This document shows, piece after piece, positions 62,985-64,000 of a DNA stretch of 64,000 bases. The stretch covers positions 1 through 64,000 of the forward strand of contig JAFEBB010000021.1 of NCBI GenBank assembly GCA_018266075.1, read 5' to 3'. Source of the DNA: Deltaproteobacteria bacterium (GTDB taxonomy: Bacteria > Myxococcota > Myxococcia > Myxococcales > SZAS-1). Each line of letters starts with the position of its first letter. Position 1 is the first letter of the stretch. The position numbers were made by a program, and so were the translations under genes. The notes below the pieces were generated by a model, which was not told the DNA's origin, ran no database searches, and worked only from the letters and a program-made list of their open reading frames with translations.

Positions 62985-64000
62985 CTACACCAGCACGATG
63001 CGCTTATTCGCGCTCGACGCGCGCGGCTCGATCACGCGCAGCTCGAGCAGCATCTCCAGCAGCGCCAGCGCCTCGCGCTCTTCCATGTCCGCGAGCGACA
63101 CCAGGTCCTCGACGGTCTTCGTGCCATCCGCGGCCATCACCAGCCGCGCCTGGGCGGGCGAGAGCTCCAGCTGGTGCAGCTCGAAGACCGGATCCGGCGC
63201 GGGGCTGAGCATCTTGTCGCGCGGGAGCCTGTCGCGCAGCTTCACCAGTGGCACGCGCAGGAAGCCCGCGAGCATCACCGCGGGCAACGAGAGCGCGAGC
63301 GGCATGACGTCGGCCTTACCCACCTTGCGGCTGATGAACTGGTGCTCGCCGTCGGGCCACTCGAAGGTGCTGGCGATGATCTGCAGCGCTTGATCGTGCA
63401 GGAGCGCGCTGCGCGTGTCGGCGCTGAGCAGGCCGAGCCGCACCATGGCCTCGCCGGTCTTCACCTGTTCGCGCGCGGCCAGCTCCTGCACCGTGAGCAG
63501 GTCGTCGGCGGTGAGGATGCCCTTGGCCACCGCGTGCCGCCCGAAGCGCTCCGCGGCCACGTTCGACGCGGCGTAGATCGGCCGGCCGGCATCCAGCCAG
63601 ATGACCTTCACCACCTGGCCGCGCTTGAGCCGCAGCTCGCCGGTGAGCTTGCCCTGGTGCGCCGCCGCGAGCAGCCGCGGCACGCTGGTGTTGGCGAGGG
63701 GCGCCGCTTGCGGCCCGAGCGAGGCGATGGCGCGCTGCTGTCCGGTCGCCGGACGCGCGTCGCTGCCCGAGCCCCAGACCTTGCGCCCGGAGAAGGGCAG
63801 GTCGTCGAGGGCGGCGCGCTTTCGCGCCATGGCCTCGCGCTCGCTGGCCACCGCTTGCGCGGCTTCGGCGGTGCCGCTGGCCACCGGATCCACGTCGACG
63901 TCCTCGCCGAGCGCGAGCTCCGGCGGCTCTACGGGCGTCGCCGGACGCTGAATCGCGCCGGGCAAGAGCCCTTCCACCAGCGTCACCAGGCTGGTGAGCT
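62985..64000 (-). CDS. DUF4388-type protein (5' end outside the window)
   Basis: The frame runs from the stop at 62985 through the right edge; a GTG at 63986 exists, but the frame is still open to 64000, so the true start may lie outside. The product has an N-terminal linker, then a DUF4388/PATAN-like domain: SVPRLLAAAHQGKLTGELRL and KRGQVVKVIWLDAGRPIYAA. Helical segments follow (YRKVGK-like end). Such domains occur in myxobacterial signalling proteins. It is convergent with the enoyl-CoA hydratase with no gap. Confidence 0.7.
   Translation of the reverse strand, partial: LTSLVTLVEGLLPGAIQRPATPVEPPELALGEDVDVDPVASGTAEAAQAVASEREAMARKRAALDDLPFSGRKVWGSGSDARPATGQQRAIASLGPQAAPLANTSVPRLLAAAHQGKLTGELRLKRGQVVKVIWLDAGRPIYAASNVAAERFGRHAVAKGILTADDLLTVQELAAREQVKTGEAMVRLGLLSADTRSALLHDQALQIIASTFEWPDGEHQFISRKVGKADVMPLALSLPAVMLAGFLRVPLVKLRDRLPRDKMLSPAPDPVFELHQLELSPAQARLVMAADGTKTVEDLVSLADMEEREALALLEMLLELRVIEPRASSANKRIVLV

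Overview
The window is high-GC DNA (about 70 percent by eye) with densely packed genes on both strands, mostly GTG/ATG starts and many 4-base stop/start overlaps. It looks like a myxobacterium (Myxococcota). The evidence is a gliding-motility cluster of the Glt type, two exported proteins ending in MYXO-CTERM-like tails (Gly-Cys, hydrophobic helix, Arg cluster), several Ser/Thr kinases including a pseudokinase, many lipoproteins and TPR proteins, and acyl-CoA catabolism genes.

Layout. 1-7625: exported Gly/His-rich protein, TauE/SafE-DUF1634 pair, secreted glycoside hydrolase with PKD domain, DUF192 lipoprotein, and a membrane protein plus vWA protein pair. 7786-9491: a gene read through an in-frame TGA that I interpret as a selenoprotein, then a small protein. 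9635-16571: CglC/GltK-like lipoprotein divergent from two outer-membrane barrels (GltB/GltA-like), a GltC-like TPR protein, and a large TPR protein behind a promoter with a strong dyad. 16665-23500: aa3-type cytochrome oxidase assembly and structural genes (CtaB, DUF420, SCO1, CuA subunit II, subunits I and III, diheme lipoprotein cytochrome). 23603-28933: desaturase, methyltransferase, DUF3105 lipoprotein, alpha-glucan phosphorylase, a frameshifted TPR gene and a small exported protein. 28973-32517: PPP-family phosphatase, a circularly permuted tRNA candidate, Gly-rich protein, CitE-like lyase, tRNA-Arg(CCG), XRE regulator, tRNA-Leu(TAA). 32535-40898: TetR plus acyl-CoA dehydrogenase, PilZ protein, lipoprotein, Tgt, PH-domain protein, HAD-IG 5'-nucleotidase. 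41037-48324: signalling cluster (two kinases facing away from each other, a pseudokinase, a NarL-type response regulator). 48321-58474: two alpha/beta hydrolases, an old-yellow-enzyme-like protein, an NlpC-like Cys-rich protein, an M24B peptidase, a TruB-like synthase and an rRNA-methyltransferase-like protein. 58734-64000: propeller-diheme lipoprotein, B12-binding protein, HMG-CoA lyase and enoyl-CoA hydratase (leucine/odd-chain acyl-CoA catabolism), and a DUF4388 protein running off the edge.

The two most unusual items are: (1) minus strand 29747-29822, where a complete canonical tRNA T-arm plus 3' acceptor and CCA lies upstream of its own 5' acceptor, D-arm and anticodon arm, so the gene is circularly permuted; (2) 7786-9000, where TGA at 8023 follows a Cys codon with one residue between and is followed at the right distance by a stem-loop like a bacterial SECIS element. 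No intergenic stretch exceeds 300 bases.
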